NCBI RefSeq assembly: GCF_017654505.1
Contig: NC_054549.1
Location: 26,658,147-26,722,146, forward strand
From: Polyodon spathula
Lineage: Eukaryota; Chordata; Actinopteri; Acipenseriformes; Polyodontidae
Direction of reading: 5' to 3'
Length of the DNA: 64,000 bases
A program made the translations under genes and the position numbers. Position 1 is the first letter of the stretch. The number at the start of each line of letters is the position of its first letter. Below, in pieces: positions 1 through 10,076 of this stretch. The notes under the pieces are model-generated. The model was not told the origin of the DNA. It ran no database searches and saw nothing but the letters and a program-made list of their open reading frames with translations.

Positions 1-85
1 GACATAAGCCAAGATTTCAAGGGAGAGTAAAAACTTTTCAAACTTAACACATCTTTAATTATAAAGCCCCTGGTTTTTCCCTCAC

Positions 86-307
86 CATTGGCTGGCAGAT
101 CACTCTCTCTTCTGGGATGATCTTCTTGATGTCAGTGATCACTTTGTGGAGGCTCTCCACCACCTGAACTTGCTTCAGGAAGCCCTCCAGCATCGACTGG
201 CCGCAGCCCAGGAGGTACGCCTCCAGAATCACAGCGAAACGGACGCGGAAATATGGGGACGCAGTAATCTCACTCCGCAGGTACCAGAAGTGGCCAATCC
301 TTTTACT
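86..307 (-). pseudogene. PIK3CG: PIK3CG pseudogene, third recognised coding exon (helical domain)
   Basis: On the minus strand this 222-base exon reads 74 open codons from SKRIGHFWYLRSEI to EERVICQPM and matches the helical domain of the PI3K gamma catalytic subunit (motifs RFAVILEAYL, CGQSMLEGF, KQVQVVESLHKV). It starts after an AG acceptor with a pyrimidine-rich tract at about 308-330 and ends at a GT donor at 84-85; both introns are phase 0, matching the preceding exon. The exon has no stop. One oddity: the family motif GHFLFW reads GHFW, a two-residue in-frame loss in an otherwise very conserved helix. I call it pseudogene because the upstream long exon of the same locus is broken; by itself it could pass as functional. 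Further exons with the kinase domain would lie to the left of base 1. Confidence 0.85.
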
Positions 308-463
308 CTTTTAACAAGGATGAAAAACAGGCAGTTAGGGCTTTGTTTTAAAAATGGTTGCCATTTTTATGTACGGGTTTTATTCATCCAAAATGGTTCT
401 ACTAAAGTGGATGTAGCTAAAGTTCATAAACCAATACCTGTCATGCACTTCCATTTAACATAA

Positions 464-770
464 CGGTCTCAAATGTGCAGTTCATTAAGAAGCATATGAC
501 ACTGCTAACATTGTAAAACATGACAACTGGAACTATGCTGGGTAAAAAAGTTCTCAGTTTGCTTGCCCTGCCTTTCAGGAAATCTGTTACTCTTCCACAT
601 CCGAGATCATTTCCCCTCAGCAGTGTTTTCGGAGTCAAGCAACTCACTGGCTGCAAAGCATGTCGGTCAATAGGGGAAGCATCTGGTTGGTTTCTGACAG
701 AAAAGGCCCTGAGTACCTGAGAACAATTTCGCTCTCCAGGTGACATGAACACGAAAAAGCAAGACACTCT
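464..770. repeat. Interspersed repeat, family shared with 19860-20075
   Basis: The segment inside the short intron of the PIK3CG relic aligns by eye with 19860-20075 in the same orientation. Shared blocks include TTGCC(C/T)TGCC, TTTCAGGAAATCTGTTA versus TTCCAGGAAGTCTGTTA, CCTCAGCAGTGT, and CAATAGGGGAAGCATCTGG versus AAATAGGGGAACCAGCTGA. Identity is roughly three quarters over about 150 bases, with small gaps. The class is not recognised; an old SINE or MITE is plausible. Confidence 0.6.
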
Positions 771-827
771 AAAGCAAGGCCTGCAAACAGAAATTTCTTT
801 AGCCTGATTTGTATACAGTGAACTTAC

Positions 828-893
828 TTGCAGAGCCCTTTTAATAAGGAATCTTGCCAGATTGCTGTCATGGTAGGGTTCAACCTTCAAAGC
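828..893 (-). pseudogene. PIK3CG: PIK3CG pseudogene, second recognised coding exon (22 codons)
   Basis: A 66-base exon on the minus strand reads ALKVEPYHDSNLARF then LIKRALQ, corresponding to the short helical-domain exon with the conserved EPYHDSxLARFLLKR signature of class I PI3K gamma. It is bounded by an AG acceptor at 894-895 behind a TTTCTTATTGCT tract and by a consensus GTAAGT donor at 822-827. Both junctions are phase 0, and joining to the exon at 86-307 restores RALQ-SKRIGHF, the expected protein order. The exon is free of lesions. It is separated by a 3.9 kb intron from the damaged long exon. The correct intron layout shows this is not a processed retrocopy. Confidence 0.87.
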
Positions 894-3800
894 CTAGCAA
901 TAAGAAAGATGTGGTTAAAAAAACTTTTCAGGTGTCAAATCTCTTACCCCACTGCTGCAGCCCACAAGTGTCTTCTCAGGAATTACCCTGTAAGTTTACT
1001 AGATAGCATGCTTGCAAAAATCGCAGAACAATGAAGTTTGTCTCTTTATGTAACAAGCTACACAGATGTACTTGAAATTGTCAACATGTGTTTGTTACTA
1101 GTTATGTACTGTTAATGTTGTAATCTGATTAACCTTTCATGATAAAATTGAGTATAAACACATCAGAAAGAGAATTGCTGTTAAAGGAGCGGACGAATGA
1201 GTGCGGCTTTGCATCTGGTGAACCACAAACACAATGTGTGAGGGGACTCGCGGCACTGCGGATAGGCAATGAGATATGAAAGCTCTCTTTTTGGGTTGCT
1301 GAGGTTCCATACATTAATGTGTTGTGAATTTGAAAAATAAGGATTGAGTTTGAAATCTAGCATGTTTCCTCAATGCTTTGATTAACAACCCCAAAAAGCA
1401 TTTAAAAAAACAAAGTAAGGTCATGTCTTCTATACAGGCTAGAAATGGATGAAAGCATTGATATTGCATAAGAAACCAAGAACAGAATCTACCTCAAAGG
1501 GATGCAAGAAATCAGTAAGAAATGCAACGTAGAACACAGTATTTCTTACATTTACGGGGGCAGGGGGACAGGTTAATGGTTACACTGGTGTACTAGCTGT
1601 ACTTCGAGAGAAAACATGTTTGAGGTCTGTCTAAGTATTACTGAGCAGCCGTTACTGTTTACAACAAACGCATGACTTACAATTGCTGTCTCCTGTGCTA
1701 TACGTATTACATGTACTGAAGAATGAGGTAGAACAAATTATTTACAAAATACTCTATGTGAAATCGGTAGAAAGCAAAAAAAAAACCACCAGAAAACCTT
1801 TATTGTACCCAAATAAAATGCACTTACTACATTGAAGCAGGTTTTTTGTTCCTACACGATACCTAGCATGTGGAAACAGTGTGTATATAATAAGTATCAG
1901 ACTAGAATGTGTCAATAGCTATATCTGCATATTTGGTGATTTTGGTGGTACTAATTTGTGTACACTATTTTAAGAAACACTATACACTGTAACTGTACTG
2001 TGTTCAGGGCTGTAGTAAAGTCTCTTACAGTTCCCTAAATATGAAGAAATTAATTTGCAATGGTGTCAGTTTATGGGAAGGCCTGCTCACTTCTGAAATA
2101 TGAAAACCATAAAACGGTTCAGATTATGATCGGTGTGCTGAACAAATCAATAATAAACAGGCACAGTCCCAACAGGATTGGATCAGTGCAAGTCTACTGT
2201 ACTTTCTATATTTCACATTAACACGTGATACTGGGAGATACGGTCTCTACTGGCAAGCCTTGCCAAAACTGAAGGTGCATTTCTACTGCCTGAGGAGTAT
2301 TTCATTTTTTTTGGTGTCAGTATCATAATGTTGGCATAGCAACATAATGGAGAAAAACACAATTACACTATCAAAATCCCCAAGAGACCAATTGATTTTA
2401 TCTTAAAAAAAAAAAAAAAAAAAAATTTCCATATCTTATTTTACACACATGCGCAAGTCTAGGTATTATGCTTATTTATCTGTAAAAAAAAAAAAAAAAA
2501 TTAACAGTATTTACGTGGTTTATAAGCATCACAAAATTATGAAATGTTCCAGTAACGACTACTTCTTTTTCTGCTTTGAATGCTCAGAATCAGAAAATAA
2601 TTGGAGTTACTGTGTGTAGAAACATATTATAGACTACATATTCTCCGCCAAGTGCTGGGGTACATGCACGCATGCTTTAGGGTTATCTAGCCGATCCAGT
2701 GCTCTGTGTTTGGCTGAAGACATTATGAGAACAATGAAACAATATTAAAATAGCAATATCAAATGGTTAATTAACTACAAGCACGTTAAGGCATTGTAGG
2801 TATTTATTCAAGCCCTGTAAATAATACGTTACCTGTGTCAGCACCAACATCAATTTCATTACATTTGCATAAGCTTTTAATAGGTCAACCAATCATCATG
2901 ACCTGCCTTCACAATTAAGAATTTTCATCAAATTAATGCAGGTAGTTCTGAAGAAAAAAAGAACACACTTACAATTGGATGAATGATACTTGAGATGTAG
3001 CCAAAACAAATTCAATGTGACATTGTCATACAGTCAAGGAAGCTTTGCTTCGTGTCCTGACTGAGAAGTTGCTGGTCTTTGCTAGGGATTGAAAAGGGAG
3101 GGCTGCCTTGCATTGACTCTGCCGCTCCCAAACATTAAGGAAGCAAAAATCGCCATAAACTTTCTCCTCACAGCACTACAGTGGCTCCTACTGGCCAGGC
3201 GCCAGTCAGCTCAAAGCAGACACATGCATGGCTGGCTCTCGTTTTCCAGGGGCCACTGGGTCACCACTGTAGAACTTCTGAGAATAAAGGAGAGTAATAG
3301 CAGCATGCGTCTGTAGCCTTGACAAATCAAATTGAATATAGCTAAACCGAACCTGCTATCTATTCTCAGTCTACATAACAAAGGAGCTAAAAATCACGAG
3401 CTCATCTCCCCCAAATATGAAACTTTGCAGGTCATTGTGACCTCAGTTTTCACAGTACTGACAACAATGACCGATTGGCTATTGAAGGCTAGGTTTGTTT
3501 GTTTTTAAATTGAACGAGAAGTCTCTGCTGTATACTTAATCTGTATCATTTGCTGAATATTTTATTTGTATAGAGATTAATATCACACGTTCTATTGAAA
3601 GAGATGAACACTTAACATCACTGAAGCTGATCTGTGTCTAATTTGCTGTTTCGTGGTGGTGTTTCAATTTATTCCATTCTGCACTGACACAACACATGGG
3701 TACTATAATTAATTCAAGAGAGCAATTAAAAATGTATGATTAATGTTACTTTAAGTCAATTTTCCTGAATTCAAAAATTTCCTAATGGAGCTTCATGATT

Positions 3801-4754
3801 TAACACATACTGTAACACCCAAAAAATCACTGCTACAGATACACAGTAAATATTGACTTATGCAAAGTCCTTTTAAATATCACTGCCGAGGGAGACACAT
3901 TACAGTGGAGGTGTCTGTTAAGCTGAGGGAATACAAAGCCACTTTTTTTCAGGAACAGTGACTTGAAACCTGGTTCCAGGATACATAGTTTTGAGGCAGC
4001 TTTGCTTTATCAAACCCCAAGTCTTCTCCACTGTACCTTGCAGTGGCCCAAAACCTGGTCTGAAACCAAGTTCTAAGCCACAAAGTGTGTTTCTGTTCCC
4101 TCAGCTTTTGTCTCTATGCCTATCATAGTTTTTACTATATCCGGAGAAAAGTACTTCTACCCACTTGGGATGGTATTTCTTTTGCAACATATGATTAAGA
4201 ACTGTTTTGAATCTATATCCCCAGCTTCACATTGTATCTAAATTTGTCCCACTATTATATTGCAAAGCCCATTGTCAGTCTTTGAGAAACTTAACTGACA
4301 CAAAACGAGATAGCTGAAGTATAGACTAGCGACAACTACCAACAATCGCTGCCCACATTTCAAATTCAGCAGATTTGTAACTGTCAGCTAAATGAAATGG
4401 CCAACCACTGAATAATGCTGTGTGAAGAACATATAGTGACTATATCAGTGGCAGGACAAAATAAAATATAAATGCTAGACGCAACACTACCACCATCGGC
4501 AGCCAGGACAGCCCGATTCTATGAGACAGTGAATTGTACTGGAGGGTTATGTGACCATTTCTCAATGTCTCCTGGATATGAAAACAAGACCCCTATCTGC
4601 TGTCTTCCTCCTTGTGATAGGGCAGCTTTGATATGTTTCAGAATACATGATTTCCTTTACCCTTCACACTAATCCCATTTACACCAAGTCTGTGCTGTAT
4701 TTACCAAGTGTTTCTATTTTTTTTCTCAATCCCCTGTGCGTATTGAATAGTTAT
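894..4754 (-). other. Intron of the PIK3CG pseudogene
   Basis: This 3.9 kb stretch lies between the long exon and the 22-codon exon. It is AT-rich, with A runs at about 2407-2425 and 2485-2501, and I see no coding segment with family resemblance. Near 3901-4107 there are two short inverted pairs (10 bp at 3901-3910 and 4026-4035; 12 bp at 3920-3931 and 4096-4107) that may mark an old MITE. The 3' acceptor at 894-895 is intact, but the 5' donor at 4753-4754 reads AT. Confidence 0.75.
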
Positions 4755-6625
4755 CTGAACCAGTTAAAGCAGGTATCTCATCAGCTCATCGTTATGCAGT
4801 CTCTCCAGTCTCTTAATGGACATCCTCCTAACATGCTCATCGGCAAAGTGAATGCTGAGGAGCTCCAGAGCAATAGCAATAACTAAGTCCAGTGGATGTC
4901 CTGCACGGCTATGGGGTCACCCCAATTAATTGTACTCAAGAACTTTGGTAAGGAGACACCATACTGGGAACATTCCTCCTTGAACCCCCTGAAAAGGTCC
5001 TTACTTGTTAGACCTGGGGTGGGAGGGGAATTGTCCCCCGGTGACAGATGCTGGAGTAATGCAAGAAGGGTTGGATGCTGTGCTATGTGGAAGTACAACT
5101 GGGAAGCGATAGCTGTCCATGATGATGCTTATAGCCATCGAGTTAGCAGCATCTGGGTTGGTTTTAGAGGACATTTTGTCTACATCATAAGTGAACAAGT
5201 TCTCCTCATTTTCAGGGAATGGCCACATGTGAAGTATATATTCCCCCTGGCAGAGAAGTGACCTATGATCGATTAATAGTAGGTTCACAAAGTACAAAGT
5301 CCTGGCTTTATGTTTATAATCTGCAGTCCTTGTTCCTTGGGGTTGGGACCTGCTTTCCCGCATTATATTGCCTTCGTTGACTATTCCATTCACTGTGAAG
5401 CCCAGTCGTGCCCCTCTTGGCACATTAAGTAAAAAGTCAAACTCCAACCACACATTCCACAGAACTTCATTAGTGAAGGGCATGGGCTTCGACTGAACTG
5501 AAGACGAGACAGTCCTTCCATGGCTGGCTTCTATGTAGACATTGGGAGGGACTTTGCTTGGCAGTTCCGGGATGTCTACCAAGTAGTTTTGCAGTCCCAG
5601 AGGGAAATCCTCAGAATCTGGTTGATGTCTTTGTTCTCCAGAGCCAGTTCTTCATGGGTGTTGGCTAGCCCAGTATAATTGTCCACCAGCGGCCAGTCTT
5701 CCACTAGGACCTCATTCTCTTGTAAAGTCGGAGTGGGTAACACAGACAACTGGATTTCCTGCTTAGTTTTGAGGCATTGTCGGATCCATAGAAAGTCTGA
5801 TAGTGGACGGTCTCCTGTGATATATTCCTCTCTCCCACATACCTTAAGAACAAAGCTACTCTCTGTATGTCCAACAGGCATGCCCTTTTCAGCCATCCTC
5901 TTCAGCAAGCTTTTTATGAGAGAAGTTGGGAGCTCCTTGATGTTTGCTTTTAATTTATGGCTCATTCCATTTTAATGGACTGTGATTGCTACCACGTAGT
6001 TGAGCATGGTTTCCAGGTCTTTTGGAATTTGGGGTGGAGGCTACCCAAGGTTCTGTGGCATATGCCCAGTAGTCCCAATTTCTGATCTCCAACCTTCTAG
6101 TCGATGCCAGCTTCCTACGGGCAAAGCTAAACTCATCCAACTGGTTCTCCATCTCCATATTAATGTCATGCCCAATCATGTAACTCTGGTCTTTCTGAAA
6201 CCTTAAACTATCCTCTGTCTTTGGGATTTGCCTTCACAATAATTGTCCCCTTATTCATGCCCTGTAAAACTGAATACCTCACGGAGTCCAGCGTCTTCAG
6301 GATCTGGTAGTGCTCTGGTAGAGCAGCTGGTAGGACTCGGGGTCACTGATGTGGTAAATCTCAGGGTGACAGTTCTTCTCCTTCTGTATCCAGATGTAAA
6401 GGCACAGCTGACGTACGTTTGCCAGGGAGTTCACCTCCACTGTGATGATCTCATTGGTGTCATGGTTTGCCTTTTTTGTTGGAAGCACGTATTCGAAAAT
6501 CAGGATGTTACCTTGGCTGATTGTTTTGGGATCAGCAATATCATCGTTTTTTTAAAAAAACTGCATCTCCTGAAAAATGCTGTCCATCTCTGTCTCTCTG
6601 CACTATCAAGTGTTGCAAGCTGGGC
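4755..6625 (-). pseudogene. PIK3CG: PIK3CG pseudogene, long exon (ABD, RBD, C2, start of helical domain)
   Basis: Minus-strand translation in shifting frames covers the N-terminal two thirds of the PI3K gamma catalytic subunit: adaptor-binding segment at about 6310-6500 (EYVLPTKKAN, YHISDPESYQLLYQ), Ras-binding domain at about 5600-6215 (ARRKLASTRRLEIRN, FVLKVCGREEYITGDRPL, EDWPLVDNYTG), C2 domain at about 5040-5580 (EVLWNVWLEFDF, VNLLLIDHRSLL, GEYILHMWPF), and helical repeats at about 4755-5000. Lesions in order: a T7/A7 run at 6547-6560 with an in-frame TAA before the FEYVLPT segment; a deletion and frameshift at about 6310-6314; extra bases near 6216 and 6029; stop TAA at 5972-5974; a deletion and frameshift at 5580-5590; a frame change at about 5010-5090; a deletion and frameshift near 4882-4895; stop TAA at 4764-4766 where family members have Gln; and donor GT replaced by AT at 4753-4754. 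A likely acceptor lies at 6626-6627. The protein would normally be a lipid kinase activated by G-beta-gamma and Ras in leukocytes. Confidence 0.9.
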
Positions 6626-6656
6626 CTGGAAGTTTGAAAAAGCGAAACAAGTTTAA

Positions 6657-7900
6657 TATCATAAATCGACAGAGCTGTCCTTATTTGTTGCCAATGGTTT
6701 TACCAAACTCTAAGGAACTTTTTATTAAGGACTGTTTTAATTGAATATAATTCATTTGTTTTATTGTTTATTTGTGTATTCTCACTTCCCAAACCGTTTT
6801 TTAACCTAACAATATGTGTATAAAACAGTCCTTAAAAACATTCCTTAAAATAGGCTTGAATTTGGCCTCTAATTGTAAAATGTAATATGTTTGTAACATT
6901 TCTTCTGGTGGTGAGTAAAGCTGTTTCTTTCTTGCTGTAAAAGGAGACAATAATGGTGTGGTCTTTTACAACTGGACTATGAGGGCCCGCAAATACAGTA
7001 GTGATCGCATAATACCGGGACCTTTTAAGACAGGTCAAGGTTTTCATCTCGCCTCTAAACCACAAATGAATTGATTTTAATCAACATGAATAGTGAGGGT
7101 GAATTGTGTGAGCTGCTTCGTTAAATGGATTAATTGTTTAATTGCTGTGTGCAGTAATTCTATCCCAAGAGCCTAAATAGATTAACAAACAACTGATTGA
7201 GAAAGAAAACCAGGCCTGTCATAATACAGAACGTGCATCTCGTCCAGTTTCTTGTTACTAACATTTTCCTGATTCATACAGTCCCACCCCAGTGTGTGTT
7301 TGATAGAACACTGATAAAATAAAACAATACTTTTATTTCACTACAGCAATCCACACTTTTTTTTTTGTGTCCCAGGTGTATGGGGCTAGGTGGTAACTTT
7401 ATCAGCACCTTGTGGTGTATTTCCATTGAGCTTTTTTTTTTTTTTCAGGCCATAATGGGTAGAACAACCACAGAAGGGAAAGTATGGAGAAAATAAAATA
7501 CCAGTTATGTTATTATTATTCAATGCTAAACAATAAACCTACTCCCAGCATTGCACAGTGGGTAGATTCTTACATTAGTGCTATATTTTATCCAAAGAAT
7601 GCAATACAACATTAGGAATCTGTGCCGTTGTCTTTCTGTTATAGCAAACAGAGGTATATTGCTGACACTGCTGGTAATATGTTTTAAATGAAAACACGGC
7701 TGAATATAGCATCCTCTTTACATTAATAAAGAAGGGCTAAGGTTTTGAAATTAGCGCTAGCAATATACTTTTTTATACTTCAATTGGAAGATTTATAATA
7801 AAACCATAAAGTGAAAGTAACTGCTGCTTCCTAGTACAAAAATCATTTCATGACCTTCAGGCCACATGACCAACTAGACAGGAACTGATAGATAGATAGA
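6657..7900. other. Intergenic or PIK3CG upstream intron, nothing recognised
   Basis: AT-rich DNA upstream of the PIK3CG relic. It would contain the non-coding first exon or promoter if these survive, but no CpG-rich promoter is visible. T runs occur at about 7360-7367 and 7432-7446, and a short (TAGA)n tract at 7888-7906. Confidence 0.5.
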
Positions 7901-7905
7901 TAGAT

Positions 7906-8390
7906 AGCAGGGAGGGGGTTAAAATCCTTTCTTGCTAAAACCATGTCAGAATGCACATTTGGGTGTTATGGGGTTTAATTGATTAATTGTTTTATTGTTT
8001 AGTAATCCCCTGCACCTGGTGGTAATTGTAAATTGGAGCCAGGTGCAGGGTATTTAAGAGAGGCAGCCAGTTTGTTCCAGGCTGCTGAGAGATGAGCCCG
8101 ATTGTGTGTGAGCAGTCGTATTCAGAATAAGGTATTGTGTGAAGCCTGTGAAAGTTTTATGTTAGTCAGGTAAACAGCCTAGCCGTCCTGTGTGTTAGTT
8201 AGGGATCTGCTGGTGTTTAGTTAGTGCTCAGAGTAGGAGCTAGGTGTTTGTTTTGTTTAAATTTTGATTTTGTGTTTAAGTGCACGCAAGAGCTAAAATC
8301 AATTCCTTTTTGTGTCCTTGGTCTATTTGTAAAGGGGCAACGAACGTGAAAAGTGAAAGGACCTTTCACGAGTCACTTCCTGGAAAGTGT
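7906..8390 (+). repeat. Promoter-like repeat with hairpin and TATA box
   Basis: It begins AGCAGGGAGGGGGTTAA, the same block as at 27690. A perfect 12-bp inverted repeat (CCCTGCACCTGG at 8008-8019 and CCAGGTGCAGGG at 8039-8050) is followed at once by a TATTTAAG box at 8051. About 300 bases of T- and GT-rich leader-like sequence follow. The layout resembles the 5' part of an LTR or other Pol II retroelement. No coding region is attached. Right boundary is a guess, where an AT-rich tract starts. Confidence 0.4.
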
Positions 8391-8392
8391 AA

Positions 8393-8485
8393 TATATATA
8401 CACATATTATATATATATATATATAATATATATATAATATATAATATATTATAGATATATATATAATATATATATATACTTAATA
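8393..8485. repeat. AT microsatellite, imperfect
   Basis: Imperfect alternating AT tract with ATAT/TATA blocks and single-base interruptions. Confidence 0.9.
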
Positions 8486-8489
8486 TATC

Positions 8490-10070
8490 ATACTTTGTTT
8501 ATGGTCTACAGCATTGTCTTTGAAAAATCTATTCTACTAATCCAATTGTAACAAACAAGAACAAAGAATTAGCTTGGCCTCGCTCCTATCCTGATAGTGT
8601 TAATATAACCAAGCTTCTCCGATACCAGACCAGCGGCCTCGCTCTACTTTAGAAATGTAATCATTGGATAACCAAGGATATATTTTAACTGCATGTATTT
8701 AATTAGATTTTCCCTGCAGAGTTCCCTCATAAGTGCATGTAATAAATAATGTAACACACATCTAGATAGTCTAAGAAACCGTGAGCCAGATTTTTCTATA
8801 CAATTAAAACATTTTAAAAAGCAATGTTGGGATTGAGGCAGTTTTATTTTACTGGTGCAATTGCACTTTGAACACTAAGCTTGGCCATGTGTACTTTGAC
8901 TAAGTGCTGTAATTCAAAATAATTTACTGATTTTTATTTGTATTTTTTTTTGTCATCTTAATGTTATTAGCTGATTAACCAGATTGTGTATCATAAGAGG
9001 GCAAACTGACAGTGTAATGCAGGCTACACCCTTAAGGGTTAGGAATACACACAATGCAAAATGGTACTGCAAAAAACAATTCAAACATTCATTTCTACTA
9101 GCCGTCCACACCTGCACAATATGGCAGGGACGTGGTGCTACATCCAACAAGAAAATCTAACATTTTTATTATATAACGTACCAAGCCAGATAACGCGAAT
9201 GGTGCGCTAGACACATGCATGAATAATTAACAGGGAAGTACCCCCTTCACACTTGGTATTACTATGATGATATACCTGAATTATTTTTGCTCTTTTTTGC
9301 AGCACTTTAAAGCCCCATACTTTCTGCCTGTATAAACAATAACCACAGTGCACTTCCATAACTCGCCACATAACATTTCATATTATGTGTGACTGACCCT
9401 TTACTAGTTTGCACCTGCTCTATATTTGGAGAGCATAGGTAAACACTTACATAAATAATCATAATACATGGAAACAATACATAGAAATGTAATAAAGAAA
9501 CCTTACAGCTAATCAACTTCCCGTGTTACCGTATGCAGAGATTGTTCCTTCTACTTCCTCATTCTTAGTTAAATTACCGGGATTACCTGAAAGGCATCTG
9601 ACAACAGAATAAAATACATCCTAGTTCCTAAAACAGATCTGGCTTGAAGTCAAACACAAGTTCCAGAACCTTTTTTATAGGCACTAATACAGCCAGTGTT
9701 AACATAGTTACTTTGAAAAACAATATTCCTGTGTGAATATTTACATTATTTCATAATTTAGCTTTCCATGTTCTGCTGAGAAAGCAGTTACTTAATTTCA
9801 TCTTGGTTGGGCACCCTAAACTTCACAGCCACCATACATATGATATCTCTGTTACAGTTCAGGGAAGCAAAAAAAATGTAAGCAACGTAAACAAGGAGAT
9901 TTCAAACTGATATTTTCAAATGTTAACAATTGTGCTGGTGAATGTTCTGAATGGTTTGGTTGTACTAATACTAAGATTTGTAAAAGACAGAAACACAGAT
10001 ACGATGCCTCCGTAAATGCTGTTTCACATCTTTACAAGAGCTTGGTAAGACCTTGTGAGCAGGTTGACTA
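8490..10070. other. Intergenic, nothing recognised
   Basis: AT-rich sequence without reading frames that resemble known proteins. No terminal repeats or hairpins stood out. Confidence 0.5.
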
Positions 10071-10076
10071 TAGGGA

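Noticed and set aside
86..893. A functional PIK3CG gene
   Set aside because: The two short exons are clean, but the adjoining long exon has stops, frameshifts and a lost donor.
3089..3316. Short open frame in the PIK3CG intron as an exon
   Set aside because: No family resemblance, no splice signals and the protein order is already complete without it.
86..6625. Processed (retrotransposed) PIK3CG copy
   Set aside because: Introns and splice signals are retained at the right phases, and there is no poly-A tail.
4896..6656. Long plus-strand frames opposite the PIK3CG exon
   Set aside because: They are antisense shadows of the former coding exon; only minus-strand translations resemble a known protein family.
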